Assembly (NCBI GenBank): GCA_040079635.1
Contig: JBEBJY010000005.1
Coordinates: forward strand, 1-64,000
Source: Aalborgiella sp040079635
GTDB taxonomy: Bacteria; Pseudomonadota; Gammaproteobacteria; Burkholderiales; Burkholderiaceae_C
Length of the DNA stretch: 64,000 nucleotides
Direction of reading: 5' to 3'
How positions within the stretch are numbered: the stretch's first letter is position 1; every line of letters begins with the position of its first letter. The translations under genes were made by a program, and so were the position numbers. Shown here one piece after another: positions 35,703-44,518 of the stretch. The notes under the pieces are model-generated. The model was not told where the DNA came from and searched no databases. It saw only the letters and a list, made by a program, of their open reading frames with translations.

Positions 35703-36497
35703 ATGAGCACTGGCATGACCGATCTTTTCACCCTCAAAGGGCGCACCGCGTTAATTACAGGCGGCTCGCGCGGCATTGGCCGCATGATTGCCAAAGGCTT
35801 TTTGGCACAAGGGGCAACCGTTTATATCTCTGCCCGCAAAGCACAAGCTTGCATAGATACGGCTCAAGAATTGTCTCAATTCGGCACTTGCATCGCCATT
35901 CCGGGCGATGTGTCCACCGTGGCAGGCGCACAGGCTTTGGCTGACGCTTACTTAACACTAGAACCGCAGCTCGATATTTTGGTCAACAACGCAGGGGCTG
36001 CTTGGGGTGCAGATTACGACACCTTCCCTGAGTCAGGCTGGGACAAAGTGGTGGACTTGAACATGAAAGCACCCTTCTTTTTGACGCAAATATTGACGCC
36101 CGCCCTGCGTAAAGCCGCCAAAACACAGGTGGCCAAGGTCATCAACATTGCCTCGATTGACGGCGTTTCTATCAATGCGCAAGAAACTTACTCGTACGCG
36201 GCCAGCAAAGCCGGCTTGATTCACCTGACCAAGCGCATGGCGCTGCGGTTGGCACGTGACAACATTGCTGTTTCCGCCATTGCACCGGGCGCTTTTGCCT
36301 CAGAAATGAACAAAGTTGCTCGCGACCATGCTGACATGGTGTCCAAACGTGTGCCAGCTGGACGCGTCGGCGTTGACGAAGACATGGCAGGTGCGGCGAT
36401 TTACCTGGCCTCCCGCGCGGGTGATTACGTGGTGGGTGCGACGCTGGTGGTGGATGGCGGTGTGTCGTTCACGCGGCAGAGTGACGATGTGCTGTAA
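35703..36497 (+). CDS. SDR-family oxidoreductase
   Basis: Classical short-chain dehydrogenase of 264 residues. Cofactor motif ITGGSRGIGRMIA, NNAGAAWG, catalytic YSYAASKAG and a C-terminal VVGATLVVDGGVS. It resembles RhlG-like 3-oxoacyl reductases and other NADP-dependent SDRs; the substrate is not evident. The ATG at 35703 gives a normal N-terminus (MSTGMTDLFTLKGRT); the frame is open upstream but has no SDR similarity. No obvious operon partner; it converges on pobR. Confidence 0.8.
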   Translation: MSTGMTDLFTLKGRTALITGGSRGIGRMIAKGFLAQGATVYISARKAQACIDTAQELSQFGTCIAIPGDVSTVAGAQALADAYLTLEPQLDILVNNAGAAWGADYDTFPESGWDKVVDLNMKAPFFLTQILTPALRKAAKTQVAKVINIASIDGVSINAQETYSYAASKAGLIHLTKRMALRLARDNIAVSAIAPGAFASEMNKVARDHADMVSKRVPAGRVGVDEDMAGAAIYLASRAGDYVVGATLVVDGGVSFTRQSDDVL

Positions 36498-36544
36498 GTT
36501 AATCGCCTAAATTGACTGCTAAATTTGCGGCCTAAATTGACGCC

Positions 36545-37366
36545 CTAAATCAACTGTCGAACTTCTCGCGCAGCGTCTTGCAGCAAGGGCAGCAGCTCGC
36601 GCAGCAAGGCTTGCGGTTCCAAGCGCGAGGGCTGCGTCACCACATTCAGCGCCGCCACCGTGCTGCCCGCCATATTTCGCACTGGCACGGCGAGGGCGTG
36701 GACGCCTAACTCGTGCTGTTGGTTGGCAACGGCGTAATCATCCCTTCGGATTTGGGCGATGGTGCTTCGAAACTGAACCATATCGGTACAGGTAAAGGCG
36801 GTTAAGCGTGGCAAACTGCGGTCTTGCGCCCAAGCTTCAAACTCAGCATCGTTCAGCGCCGCCAGCAGGACGCGGCCTGTGGATGTGGCATGAACGGGCA
36901 ATCTAGCCCCTAAATGTAGTCCATAAGGGGTGTAGCCGGCGTATTTATTGCCTAAAGCGCTATTATTTTGATAGTGATAATCGTTTCTGGTCACGATGAC
37001 CACTTCATCACCATCACGCACCACGGCTGAAAACGACTCCCCCGTTTGCGCGGCCAAGCGGTTCAGCGTGGGTTGCAACACCCGAGGCAACCGTGCCGAT
37101 GCCAAGTAACTACCCGAAAACCGCAGCACTTTGCTGGACAGCCAATAGAAGCTGCCATCGGTCTCCAAATAGCCCAAATGCGCCAAGGTCAACAAGTGCC
37201 GCCGCGCCGCAGCGCGGGTGATGCCGGCGCGTTGGGCTGCAAGCGTGGCGTTGAGCCGTTGCCGCTCGGTGTCAAAACTCTCCAACACGGCCATGCCTTT
37301 GGCCATGCCAGCGATAAAGTCGGCAGATGCTATGGTCGATGTTGAGATTGGATTTTGTGCGCTCAT
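36545..37366 (-). CDS. pobR: IclR-family regulator of 4-hydroxybenzoate catabolism (PobR-like)
   Basis: IclR family, 273 residues. The N-terminal winged HTH includes NATLAAQRAGITRAAARRHLLTL-like sequence (about residues 33-60) and the effector domain follows. It is divergent from pobA across 99 bp, the classical arrangement for PobR activating pobA with 4-hydroxybenzoate. The effector domain contains, at about residues 130-145, a segment (NNSALGNKYAGYTPYG) encoded by a copy of the dispersed element, next to RNDYHYQ where relatives have a short loop. The start at 37366 lies within an inverted repeat that may be its own operator. Confidence 0.85.
   Translation of the reverse strand: MSAQNPISTSTIASADFIAGMAKGMAVLESFDTERQRLNATLAAQRAGITRAAARRHLLTLAHLGYLETDGSFYWLSSKVLRFSGSYLASARLPRVLQPTLNRLAAQTGESFSAVVRDGDEVVIVTRNDYHYQNNSALGNKYAGYTPYGLHLGARLPVHATSTGRVLLAALNDAEFEAWAQDRSLPRLTAFTCTDMVQFRSTIAQIRRDDYAVANQQHELGVHALAVPVRNMAGSTVAALNVVTQPSRLEPQALLRELLPLLQDAAREVRQLI
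36933..36978 (+). repeat. Dispersed hairpin element inside pobR, copy 3
   Basis: TAGCCGGCGTATTTATTGCC, TAAAGC and the hairpin region GCTATTATTTTGATAG. The gene reads it on the minus strand. The usual CTCTAG before CCGGCG is TGTAG here, so the in-frame TAG of the consensus reads TAC. Confidence 0.85.
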
Positions 37367-37393
37367 CGCACAATGATGGCGATCATCGCGCAA
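37355..37393. promoter_or_regulatory. Candidate PobR operator (three half-sites)
   Basis: TTGTGCG (37355-37361) and CGCACAA (37367-37373) form a perfect inverted repeat over the pobR start codon, and CGCGCAA (37387-37393) repeats the second half-site 20 bp further, two helical turns. IclR-family PobR proteins are known to bind repeated half-sites in the pobR-pobA gap. Confidence 0.5.
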
Positions 37394-37465
37394 ATTGTCA
37401 ATCACAGACTGGCTCAAAGCATGCGCTTCTTCTATCCTCACGCCAATAAAACACAAAGGGACAGC

Positions 37466-38674
37466 ATGACATTTTCTTCACAACGCACCCAAGTGGCCAT
37501 CATTGGCGCGGGCCCCTCGGGGTTGTTGCTTGGTCAATTGCTCCACAAAGCGGGCGTCGACGCCATCATCATCGAGCGCCAGAGCCCAGATTATGTGCTG
37601 GGCCGCATCCGCGCTGGCATTTTGGAACAAACGACCGTTGACATGCTGCATGAAGCCGGCGTGGGCGCTGGCGTCGGCGCAGAAGGCGTCGTTCACCACA
37701 GCATCGACTTGGTTTTCGGAGGCAAACGCCATGGCATTGATGTGCATGGCTTGACAGGTGGCAAAGCTGTGACTGCTTACGGCCAAACCGAGGTGACGCG
37801 CGATTTGATGGCCGCTAGAAGCGCAGCAGGATTAACCACGGTTTATGAAGCCAAAGACGTCAGCGTGCATGATTTTGACGGCTCTAAACCCTTGGTTCGT
37901 TACCAAAAAGACGGTCAAAACTATGAATTAGCCTGTGATTTCATCGCGGGTTGCGACGGTTTCCACGGCGTTTGCCGCGCCAGCGTGCCCGAAGGCGCCG
38001 TCACGGAGTACGAAAAAGTCTACCCCTTCGGCTGGCTGGGCGTGTTGGCCGACGTGCCACCCGTCTCGCCGCACGCCATCGTTTACGGCAACAGCGAGCG
38101 CGGCTTTTCGCTGTGCAGCATGCGCAGCCTGACCCGCAGCCGCTACTACGTGCAATGCCCGGTCGACGACAAAGTGGCCGACTGGAGCGACCAGCGCTTT
38201 TGGGACGAACTCAGAAAGCGACTTGACCCCGAGTTGGCCGAGCAAATCATCACCGGCCCGTCCATCGAAAAAAGCATCGCCCCGCTGCGCAGCTTTGTGG
38301 CCGAACCCATGCGCTTTGGCAGCATGTTCCTGGCCGGCGATGCCGCCCACATCGTGCCGCCTACTGGTGCAAAAGGCCTGAATTTGGCTGCCAGCGATGT
38401 GAAATACCTGTCTACCGCGCTGATTGAGTTTTACGGCAAAGACGGCGTGAAAAGCGCGGCTGGCATTGACACCTACTCCCAGCGCGCTCTGTCACGCATT
38501 TGGAAAGCCGAGCGCTTTTCATGGTGGTTAACGTCGCTGATGCACAGATTCCCCGACACAGGCGCGTTTGGGCAGCGCATGCAGGAGGCTGAGTTGGAAT
38601 ATTTAGTTAACTCACAGGCGGCATCTACCGTTTTGGCAGAGAACTATGTGGGACTGCCTTTGCTATCAAAATGA
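37466..38674 (+). CDS. pobA: 4-hydroxybenzoate 3-monooxygenase
   Basis: FAD-dependent aromatic hydroxylase of 402 residues making protocatechuate from 4-hydroxybenzoate with NADPH and O2. FAD motif IIGAGPSGLLLGQLL, the PobA-specific DYVLGRIRAGILEQ, the second FAD motif FLAGDAAHIVPPTGAKGLN and the DG-type motif CDFIAGCDGFHGVCR are visible. The ATG at 37466 has AAAGGG upstream and gives MTFSSQRTQVAIIG. No other protocatechuate pathway gene lies in the window. It is followed by a dispersed-element copy and convergent comM. Confidence 0.92.
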   Translation: MTFSSQRTQVAIIGAGPSGLLLGQLLHKAGVDAIIIERQSPDYVLGRIRAGILEQTTVDMLHEAGVGAGVGAEGVVHHSIDLVFGGKRHGIDVHGLTGGKAVTAYGQTEVTRDLMAARSAAGLTTVYEAKDVSVHDFDGSKPLVRYQKDGQNYELACDFIAGCDGFHGVCRASVPEGAVTEYEKVYPFGWLGVLADVPPVSPHAIVYGNSERGFSLCSMRSLTRSRYYVQCPVDDKVADWSDQRFWDELRKRLDPELAEQIITGPSIEKSIAPLRSFVAEPMRFGSMFLAGDAAHIVPPTGAKGLNLAASDVKYLSTALIEFYGKDGVKSAAGIDTYSQRALSRIWKAERFSWWLTSLMHRFPDTGAFGQRMQEAELEYLVNSQAASTVLAENYVGLPLLSK

Positions 38675-38694
38675 TACTGCTTTTAAAGGTGAAA

Positions 38695-38752
38695 ATTCGA
38701 CTCTAGCCGGCGTATTTATTACCTAAGGAGCTATTGAAAATATAGCAAATTA
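38695..38752 (+). repeat. Dispersed hairpin element, copy 4 (convergent gap)
   Basis: AATTCGA, CTCTAGCCGGCGTATTTATT, ACCTAAGGAG and the hairpin GCTATTGAAAATATAGC. It fills most of the gap between the ends of pobA and comM. Confidence 0.9.
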
Positions 38753-38765
38753 ACACTTACTTTTC

Positions 38766-40316
38766 CTACATTGCGCTTCTAAGAGCCCGCCGGTACTGCA
38801 TCGCCTCGGCTACATGGGTGACTTGGGTGAACTCTGAGCCGGCTAAATCAGCGATGGTTCTTGCCACCTTCAAGGTGCGGTGCGTGGCGCGGGCGGACCA
38901 GCCTAGGCGGGCTGCTGCCACGTTGAGGAACTTGGTAGCGCCATCGTCCAGCAGCACATGGGTGTCGATTTCTACGCCTTGCAGGGCGTGGTTGGGCTTT
39001 TTTTGACGCGTCAGGCTGCGGTTTCTGGCGGCGATGCAGCGCTCGCGTATGCTTTGGGTGGACTCGCCGGCGGGGGCGTTGATGAGCTCGGCGGCGGGCA
39101 AGGTGGGCACATCGATGTGCAAATCTATCCTGTCCAGCAAGGGGCCACTGAGCTTGCCTTGGTAGCGCGAGACTTGGTCGGGCGAGCAGCGGCAAGAGCG
39201 TGGCGTGCTGCCGATAACTGCGCCTAGATAGCCGCATGGACAGGGATTCATCGCTGCCATGAGCTGGAAGCGGGCGGGAAAGTCGGCCCGACGCGCCGCT
39301 CTGGAAATGGTGATTTGACCGGTTTCTAGCGGTTCGCGCAGGGCTTCGAGGGCGGCTCTGGGCAATTCTGGTAATTCGTCTAAAAACAACACCCCGTTAT
39401 GTGCGAGTGAGATTTCACCCGGGCGCGGCGGTGAGCCACCGCCCACCAAGGCCACGGCACTGGCGGAATGGTGTGGGCTTCGCGTCGGGCGCTGCGCCCA
39501 ACTCTCTATTAAGAAGCGCCCCGCTAATGAGGCAATGGCGGCACTTTCTAAGGCTTCGTCCGTATTCATAGGTGGCAAAAGACCAGCAAACCGCTGCGCC
39601 AGCATGGACTTGCCCGAGCCCGGCGGCCCCACCAACAAGGCGCTGTGCCCGCCTGCCGCCGCTATTTCCAGGGCACGTTTCGCACCGGCTTGGCCTTTGA
39701 CATCTAAAAAGTCAAGGTATTTGGACACATTGGCCTCGGTGCTGATGGGCTCGGCGTGTGCTTGGCTCCAGCCGTCCATCGGCTCCAAGCTGGGTTCGCG
39801 GACAAACTGCGCGACAACATCTAATAAATGCTTGGCGCGGAAGACCACGGCATCGGGTACAAGGGCGGCTTCGGCGGCGCTAGCTTCGGGAAGCACCAAT
39901 TTGGGGCAAATTGCCATCTTTCGCAGCGCCAAACTCATCGCCAAAGCGCCGCGAACGGGCCTGAGCTCGCCGCCCAAGGACAATTCGCCGGCAAACTCAT
40001 AGTCTGTTAATTTAGACGCCTCGATTTGTCCGCTGGCAGCCAAGATTCCCAAAGCGATGGGCAAATCGAAGCGACCAGAGTCTTTAGGTAAGTCGGCAGG
40101 GGCTAAATTGACAGTGATGCGTTTGTTGCTGGGAAAGTCTAACCCGGAGTTTTGCAGGGCCGAACGCACCCGCTCACGCGCCTCTTTCACCTCCGTCTCC
40201 GCCAAACCAACCAGCGTGAAGCTCGGCAAGCCATTGGCTAAATGCACCTCAACCGTGACTGATGGGGCGTCTAGCCCCAAAACAGCGCGACTTTGCACCA
40301 TTGCGAATCCTGTCAT
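38766..40316 (-). CDS. comM: ComM/YifB-family AAA+ ATPase (DNA branch migration)
   Basis: Mg-chelatase-like protein of 516 residues. N-terminal Lon-like domain (about 1-170), AAA+ domain with Walker A VGPPGSGKSMLAQRF, Walker B GVLFLDELPELPR, and the cysteine-rich NPCPCGYLG typical of YifB proteins. In Vibrio and other competent bacteria ComM is a hexameric helicase promoting branch migration during transformation. The ATG at 40316 has AGGGAG upstream; a longer frame upstream encodes no recognisable domain. The gene is divergent from the glnK-amtB promoter. Confidence 0.88.
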   Translation of the reverse strand: MTGFAMVQSRAVLGLDAPSVTVEVHLANGLPSFTLVGLAETEVKEARERVRSALQNSGLDFPSNKRITVNLAPADLPKDSGRFDLPIALGILAASGQIEASKLTDYEFAGELSLGGELRPVRGALAMSLALRKMAICPKLVLPEASAAEAALVPDAVVFRAKHLLDVVAQFVREPSLEPMDGWSQAHAEPISTEANVSKYLDFLDVKGQAGAKRALEIAAAGGHSALLVGPPGSGKSMLAQRFAGLLPPMNTDEALESAAIASLAGRFLIESWAQRPTRSPHHSASAVALVGGGSPPRPGEISLAHNGVLFLDELPELPRAALEALREPLETGQITISRAARRADFPARFQLMAAMNPCPCGYLGAVIGSTPRSCRCSPDQVSRYQGKLSGPLLDRIDLHIDVPTLPAAELINAPAGESTQSIRERCIAARNRSLTRQKKPNHALQGVEIDTHVLLDDGATKFLNVAAARLGWSARATHRTLKVARTIADLAGSEFTQVTHVAEAMQYRRALRSAM

Positions 40317-40512
40317 AATTTTCTCCCTAATTTGGTGCATTGATTGCCAATAGCAAATCAAGCATGAATACTGACTGATGAGAACGATAGTTAAATGGCT
40401 CAAATAACTGTTTATTATTACAACTGTTATTTTGTACAGTTTCTAGCGTAACTTGTTTTAAGGTTCAATGCAAGCTCTGAATTTGCGTTTTAACATCACA
40501 AACGCACTAAAT

Positions 40513-40528
40513 TGGCACGCAACATGCT
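40513..40528 (+). promoter_or_regulatory. Sigma54 promoter for glnK-amtB
   Basis: TGGCACG, four bases, ATGCT matches the -24/-12 consensus TGGCACG-N4-TTGCW with the invariant GG and GC ten bases apart. It lies 33 bp before the glnK ATG, as expected for NtrC-controlled nitrogen genes. I did not find a convincing NtrC site. Confidence 0.8.
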
Positions 40529-40561
40529 TTATTGGTTCATCATTTTGATAAAGGAGAACCT

Positions 40562-40900
40562 ATGAAACTTGTAACTGCCATCATCAAACCCTTTAAGTTG
40601 GACGAAGTGCGTGAAGCGCTCTCCGCGATTGGGGTGCAAGGCATCACCGTGACTGAAGTTAAAGGCTTTGGCCGCCAAAAGGGCCACACCGAGCTGTATC
40701 GCGGCGCGGAATACGTTGTCGATTTTTTGCCCAAAGTCAAAATCGAAGCGGCCGTCAGCGCCGCTTTGGTGGACCAAGTGATTGAAGCGATTGAAACCGC
40801 TGCCCGTACCGGAAAAATCGGCGACGGCAAGATTTTTGTCTACAACTTAGAGCAAGTCGTTCGTATCCGTACGGGCGAAACCGGCAAAGAAGCACTCTAA
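40562..40900 (+). CDS. glnK: Nitrogen regulatory protein P-II
   Basis: P-II family, 112 residues. It senses 2-oxoglutarate and ATP/ADP and blocks AmtB when nitrogen is plentiful. The T-loop tyrosine Y51 for uridylylation is in ELYRGAEYVVDF; the C-terminal signature is TGKIGDGKIFV. The ATG at 40562 has AAGGAG upstream and gives MKLVTAIIKPFKLDEV. Being cotranscribed with amtB marks it as the GlnK type. Confidence 0.92.
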   Translation: MKLVTAIIKPFKLDEVREALSAIGVQGITVTEVKGFGRQKGHTELYRGAEYVVDFLPKVKIEAAVSAALVDQVIEAIETAARTGKIGDGKIFVYNLEQVVRIRTGETGKEAL

Positions 40901-40935
40901 ATCCACAAAACCAATTTAGAAAAGAGACTCACACC

Positions 40936-42486
40936 ATGAAAAAATACCTCCTCCCCCTCAGCCTAGGCTTAGGCCTGTGGCTGGCCAGCAACTTTGCGAT
41001 GGCACAAGCTGCGCCGGCCGCTACAGCGGCAGCACCTGCAGCTGTAGCAGCCACAGTCGAAGCTGCCAAGCCTGCAGATGCAGCTAAACCAACAGAAGCT
41101 ACGGCAACTGCAGCGGCGGCACCAGTGGCTGCGGTAGCTGCTCCTGCAGCGCCAGCAGCACCTGCCGCTGCGCCCGTGCCGAATAAAGGCGACACCGCTT
41201 GGATGACGATTTCAACTGTGCTCGTGCTGTTGATGACCATCCCAGGCTTGGCTTTGTTCTACGGCGGTTTGGTGCGCAGCAAAAACATGCTCTCCGTGCT
41301 GATGCAAGTGTTCGTGGTCACCGCGTTGATCTTTGTACTGTGGGTCATCTACGGCTACACCGTCGCGTTCACCGCTGGCAACCCGTTCTTCGGCTCGTTC
41401 GATAAACTCTTTCTCAAAGGCATCACGCCTGATTCCGTCGCTGCTACTTTCAGCAAAGGCGTGGTTATTCCAGAGTTGATCTTCGTTGCTTTCCAAGCTA
41501 CTTTTGCTGCGATTACCTGCGGTTTGATCGTTGGGTCATTCGCTGAGCGTGCTAAGTTCTCTGCTGTGTTGGCGTTCTGCGTGTTGTGGTTCACCTTCAG
41601 CTACTTGCCAATGGCACACATGGTTTGGTACTTCGACGGCCCAGACGCTATCACTGACGCTGCTGCGCTTGAAAAAGTCACTGCTGCTGCTGGTTGGTTG
41701 TGGGCAAAAGGTGCGCTTGATTTTGCAGGTGGTACTGTTGTTCACATCAACGCAGCGATGGCTGGCTTGGTCGGTGCGTACGTTATCGGCAAACGCGTGG
41801 GTTACGGCAAAGAGTCGATGACGCCTCACAGTTTGACATTGACCATGGTCGGTGCAGCGCTCTTGTGGGTGGGCTGGTTTGGTTTCAATGCTGGCTCTAA
41901 CTTAGAAGCCAACGGCGTTGCCGCTCTGGCATTTGTCAACACTTTGGTTGCTGCTGCTGCTGCCACTTTGGCTTGGATCACTGGAGAAGCATTGGCTAAA
42001 GGCAAGGCATCTATGTTAGGCGCTGCTTCTGGCGCGGTCTCTGGTTTGGTTGCCATCACCCCAGCTTGCGGCTTTGTCGGCCCAATGGGTGCGATTGTGA
42101 TTGGCTTGCTCGCTGGCTTGCTGTGTTTGTGGGGTGTGAGTGGTTTGAAGAAATTGCTCGGTGCTGATGACTCGCTCGACGTGTTCGGCGTGCATGGTGT
42201 AGGCGGTATCTTGGGTGCGTTGTTGACTGGCGTGTTTGCTGCGCCTTCACTGGGCGGCACGGGCGTGTATGACTACGTCGCTAACAAAGTGAACCCTGAC
42301 TACTCCATCACTGGCCAAGTTTGGATTCAACTGCAAGGCGTGTTGACTACCTTGGTGTGGTCTGGCGTGGTTGCCTTCATTGCGTACAAATTGGTTGACT
42401 TGGTCATCGGTTTGCGCGTCCCTGAAGAAGAAGAGCGCGAAGGCTTGGACATCACCTCTCACGGTGAGACAGCTTACAGCCGCTAA
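40936..42486 (+). CDS. amtB: Ammonium transporter with Ala/Pro-rich N-terminal extension
   Basis: Amt family protein of 516 residues with a cleavable-looking signal peptide (MKKYLLPLSLGLGLWLASNFAMAQ). Between the signal peptide and the first transport helix are about 60 residues made almost only of Ala, Pro, Val, Thr and Lys, predicted to lie outside in the periplasm. The core has GLALFYGGLVRSKNML, the pore histidines in VVHINAAMAGL and VFGVHGVGGILG, and the FxxWY-type MVWYFDGP. It is 35 bp after glnK and ends at a strong terminator. The low-complexity extension may tether or just reflect drift. Confidence 0.92.
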   Translation: MKKYLLPLSLGLGLWLASNFAMAQAAPAATAAAPAAVAATVEAAKPADAAKPTEATATAAAAPVAAVAAPAAPAAPAAAPVPNKGDTAWMTISTVLVLLMTIPGLALFYGGLVRSKNMLSVLMQVFVVTALIFVLWVIYGYTVAFTAGNPFFGSFDKLFLKGITPDSVAATFSKGVVIPELIFVAFQATFAAITCGLIVGSFAERAKFSAVLAFCVLWFTFSYLPMAHMVWYFDGPDAITDAAALEKVTAAAGWLWAKGALDFAGGTVVHINAAMAGLVGAYVIGKRVGYGKESMTPHSLTLTMVGAALLWVGWFGFNAGSNLEANGVAALAFVNTLVAAAAATLAWITGEALAKGKASMLGAASGAVSGLVAITPACGFVGPMGAIVIGLLAGLLCLWGVSGLKKLLGADDSLDVFGVHGVGGILGALLTGVFAAPSLGGTGVYDYVANKVNPDYSITGQVWIQLQGVLTTLVWSGVVAFIAYKLVDLVIGLRVPEEEEREGLDITSHGETAYSR

Positions 42487-42552
42487 GTTCTGATTCACAA
42501 TATTTTTTAGTCTCCCTGGCCGACAGTTCCTTAACCGGTTCTCTCGGTTTTT

Positions 42553-42581
42553 AAAGCCCACAGCAATGTGGGCTTTTTTTT
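42553..42581 (+). terminator. Intrinsic terminator after amtB
   Basis: AAAGCCCACA pairs with TGTGGGCTTT around GCAA, followed by a T run. Confidence 0.9.
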
Positions 42582-42653
42582 GGCTTGTGTTTATACTGAT
42601 GGCTGCACACATCCCTCGCTAGTTCTTCACCGCCCTTTCGACCTTATAAATCT

Positions 42654-43070
42654 ATGAATATCTGGAAAAAACTTGTCTCTGTTGATATCTTGACCAAAGC
42701 CCATATTGACACGGCGGTTGACCGCTTAGGCATGGAGTTTTTAGAAGTAGGCGACGACTTTATCCGTGCGCGCGTACCCGTGGACAAACGCACACTGCAG
42801 CCCTATGGTTTGTTGCACGGCGGCGTGTCTGTCGTTTTGGCCGAAACGCTGGGCTCTTGCGGTGCGATGTACGCCTGCCCCGATGGCCACAAAGCCGTGG
42901 GCTTAGACATCAATGCCAACCACCTCAAAGGCGTTAGAGCCGGCTGGGTCACAGGCATCACTTACCCCGTGCACATTGGCCGCACCACGCAAGTGTGGCA
43001 AATCGACATGAGCAACGACGCTGGCGAAATGTGCTGCGTCTCACGCATCACCATGGCCATCTTGTCATAA
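42654..43070 (+). CDS. Hotdog-fold acyl-CoA thioesterase (PaaI/MenI-like)
   Basis: Protein of 138 residues with the hotdog helix motif LLHGGVSVVLAETLGSCGA containing the catalytic glutamate. It resembles YdiI/MenI thioesterases acting on 1,4-dihydroxy-2-naphthoyl-CoA or aryl/acyl-CoA. The substrate is not clear. It precedes the D-lactate dehydrogenase gene by 23 bp in the same direction and may be in the same transcript. Confidence 0.82.
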   Translation: MNIWKKLVSVDILTKAHIDTAVDRLGMEFLEVGDDFIRARVPVDKRTLQPYGLLHGGVSVVLAETLGSCGAMYACPDGHKAVGLDINANHLKGVRAGWVTGITYPVHIGRTTQVWQIDMSNDAGEMCCVSRITMAILS

Positions 43071-43093
43071 AGCTAGCAATTGAGGTTAACCAC

Positions 43094-44518
43094 ATGAACG
43101 CACCTACACACGCCTCTCACGTCCTGCCCGAAGTTGTCCAACGTAGCACGCCACAAGCGCTGATCGACGCACTCAAAGCACGCTTCAGCGACCGTTGCTC
43201 CACCGCATTGGCGGTGCGCGAGCACCATGGCAAAGACGAATCCTCGTTCACTGTGCCACCACCAAGTGCGGTTGTTTTTGCGGAATCTACGGCAGATGTT
43301 TCCAACGCCATCAAACTCGCGGCGCAGTACAAAACGCCGGTGATTCCGTTCGGTGTGGGTTCGTCTTTAGAAGGGCATCTCCTTGCAATTCAAGGCGGCA
43401 TCAGCATCGATGTCAGCCGCATGAACCAAGTATTGCGCGTCAACGCCGAAGATTTGACGGTGACCGTGCAACCCGGTGTGACGCGCAAAGCCGTCAACGA
43501 AGCAGTCAAATCTGAAGGCCTGTTTTTTCCTATCGATCCCGGTGCTGACGCCTCGATAGGCGGCATGAGCGCCACCCGCGCCAGCGGCACCAACGCGGTG
43601 CGTTATGGGACGATGCGTGAGAACGTGCTGGCGCTAGAAGTCGTCACAGCCAGTGGCGAGGTGATTCGCACCGGCACGCGCGCCAAAAAATCATCGGCAG
43701 GATATGACTTGACGCGACTCATGGTTGGCTCGGAAGGCACGCTGGGCGTGATGACCGAGATAACGCTTAGGCTCTACCCTTTGCCAGAAGCGATATCCGC
43801 CGCCGTTTGCTCCTTCCCCAGCATTGAGGCTGCTGTACACACCACCATTCAAATCATCCAAATGGGTATCCCGATTGCGCGGGTGGAGCTGATTGACATC
43901 AACACAGTGCGCATGGTCAATGCTTATTCCAAGCTCGGGTTGGAAGAAGCGCCCATGCTGTTGATGGAGTTCCACGGCTCGCCGGCCAGCGTGAAAGAGC
44001 AAGCCGAGCTGGTGCAAGACATTGCGTCTGAGCACGGTGGCACCTCTTTTGACTGGGCGACCACGCCCGAAGCCCGCACCAAGCTGTGGACAGCGCGACA
44101 CAACGCCTACTTTGCCGCCATCCAGTCCAAACCCGGCTGCCGCGCTATCTCTACCGATACCTGTGTGCCAATTTCTAAACTGGCGGACTGCTTGCTGGAG
44201 TCCGTCGCAGAAGTCGATGCCAGTGGCATTCCTTACTTTTTAGTCGGCCACGTGGGTGATGGTAATTTCCACTTTGGCTACTTGATTGACCCCAACAACC
44301 CGCAAGAACGTGAAACCGCCGACGCCTTGAACGACCAGCTCGTCGCCCGCGCCCTGCGCTTGGAAGGCACTTGCACGGGCGAGCACGGCATTGGTTTGCA
44401 CAAAATGGATTACCTGAAAACCGAAACTGGCTTGGGCGCGGTCAACATGATGCGCACCATCAAACATGCGCTGGATCCGGACAACATCATGAACCCAGGA
44501 AAGATTTTCAGCTGGTGA
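43094..44518 (+). CDS. dld: FAD-linked D-lactate dehydrogenase (cytochrome type)
   Basis: FAD-binding type-4 oxidase, 474 residues. N-terminal FAD domain with PFGVGSSLEGHLLA and DPGADASIGGMSATRASGTNAVRYGT; C-terminal substrate domain ending GEHGIGLHKMDYL and DPDNIMNPGKIF. This pattern is typical of D-lactate dehydrogenase (cytochrome), with GlcD glycolate oxidase as the near relative; no GlcE or GlcF partner is adjacent, favouring lactate. GAGG lies 8 bases before the ATG at 43094. The stop overlaps the next gene's GTG. Confidence 0.83.
   Translation: MNAPTHASHVLPEVVQRSTPQALIDALKARFSDRCSTALAVREHHGKDESSFTVPPPSAVVFAESTADVSNAIKLAAQYKTPVIPFGVGSSLEGHLLAIQGGISIDVSRMNQVLRVNAEDLTVTVQPGVTRKAVNEAVKSEGLFFPIDPGADASIGGMSATRASGTNAVRYGTMRENVLALEVVTASGEVIRTGTRAKKSSAGYDLTRLMVGSEGTLGVMTEITLRLYPLPEAISAAVCSFPSIEAAVHTTIQIIQMGIPIARVELIDINTVRMVNAYSKLGLEEAPMLLMEFHGSPASVKEQAELVQDIASEHGGTSFDWATTPEARTKLWTARHNAYFAAIQSKPGCRAISTDTCVPISKLADCLLESVAEVDASGIPYFLVGHVGDGNFHFGYLIDPNNPQERETADALNDQLVARALRLEGTCTGEHGIGLHKMDYLKTETGLGAVNMMRTIKHALDPDNIMNPGKIFSW

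Noticed and set aside
40930..41240. Ala-rich repeat in amtB read as a CRISPR or tandem repeat array
   Set aside because: No regular unit or spacer; it is codon-level GCN low complexity.
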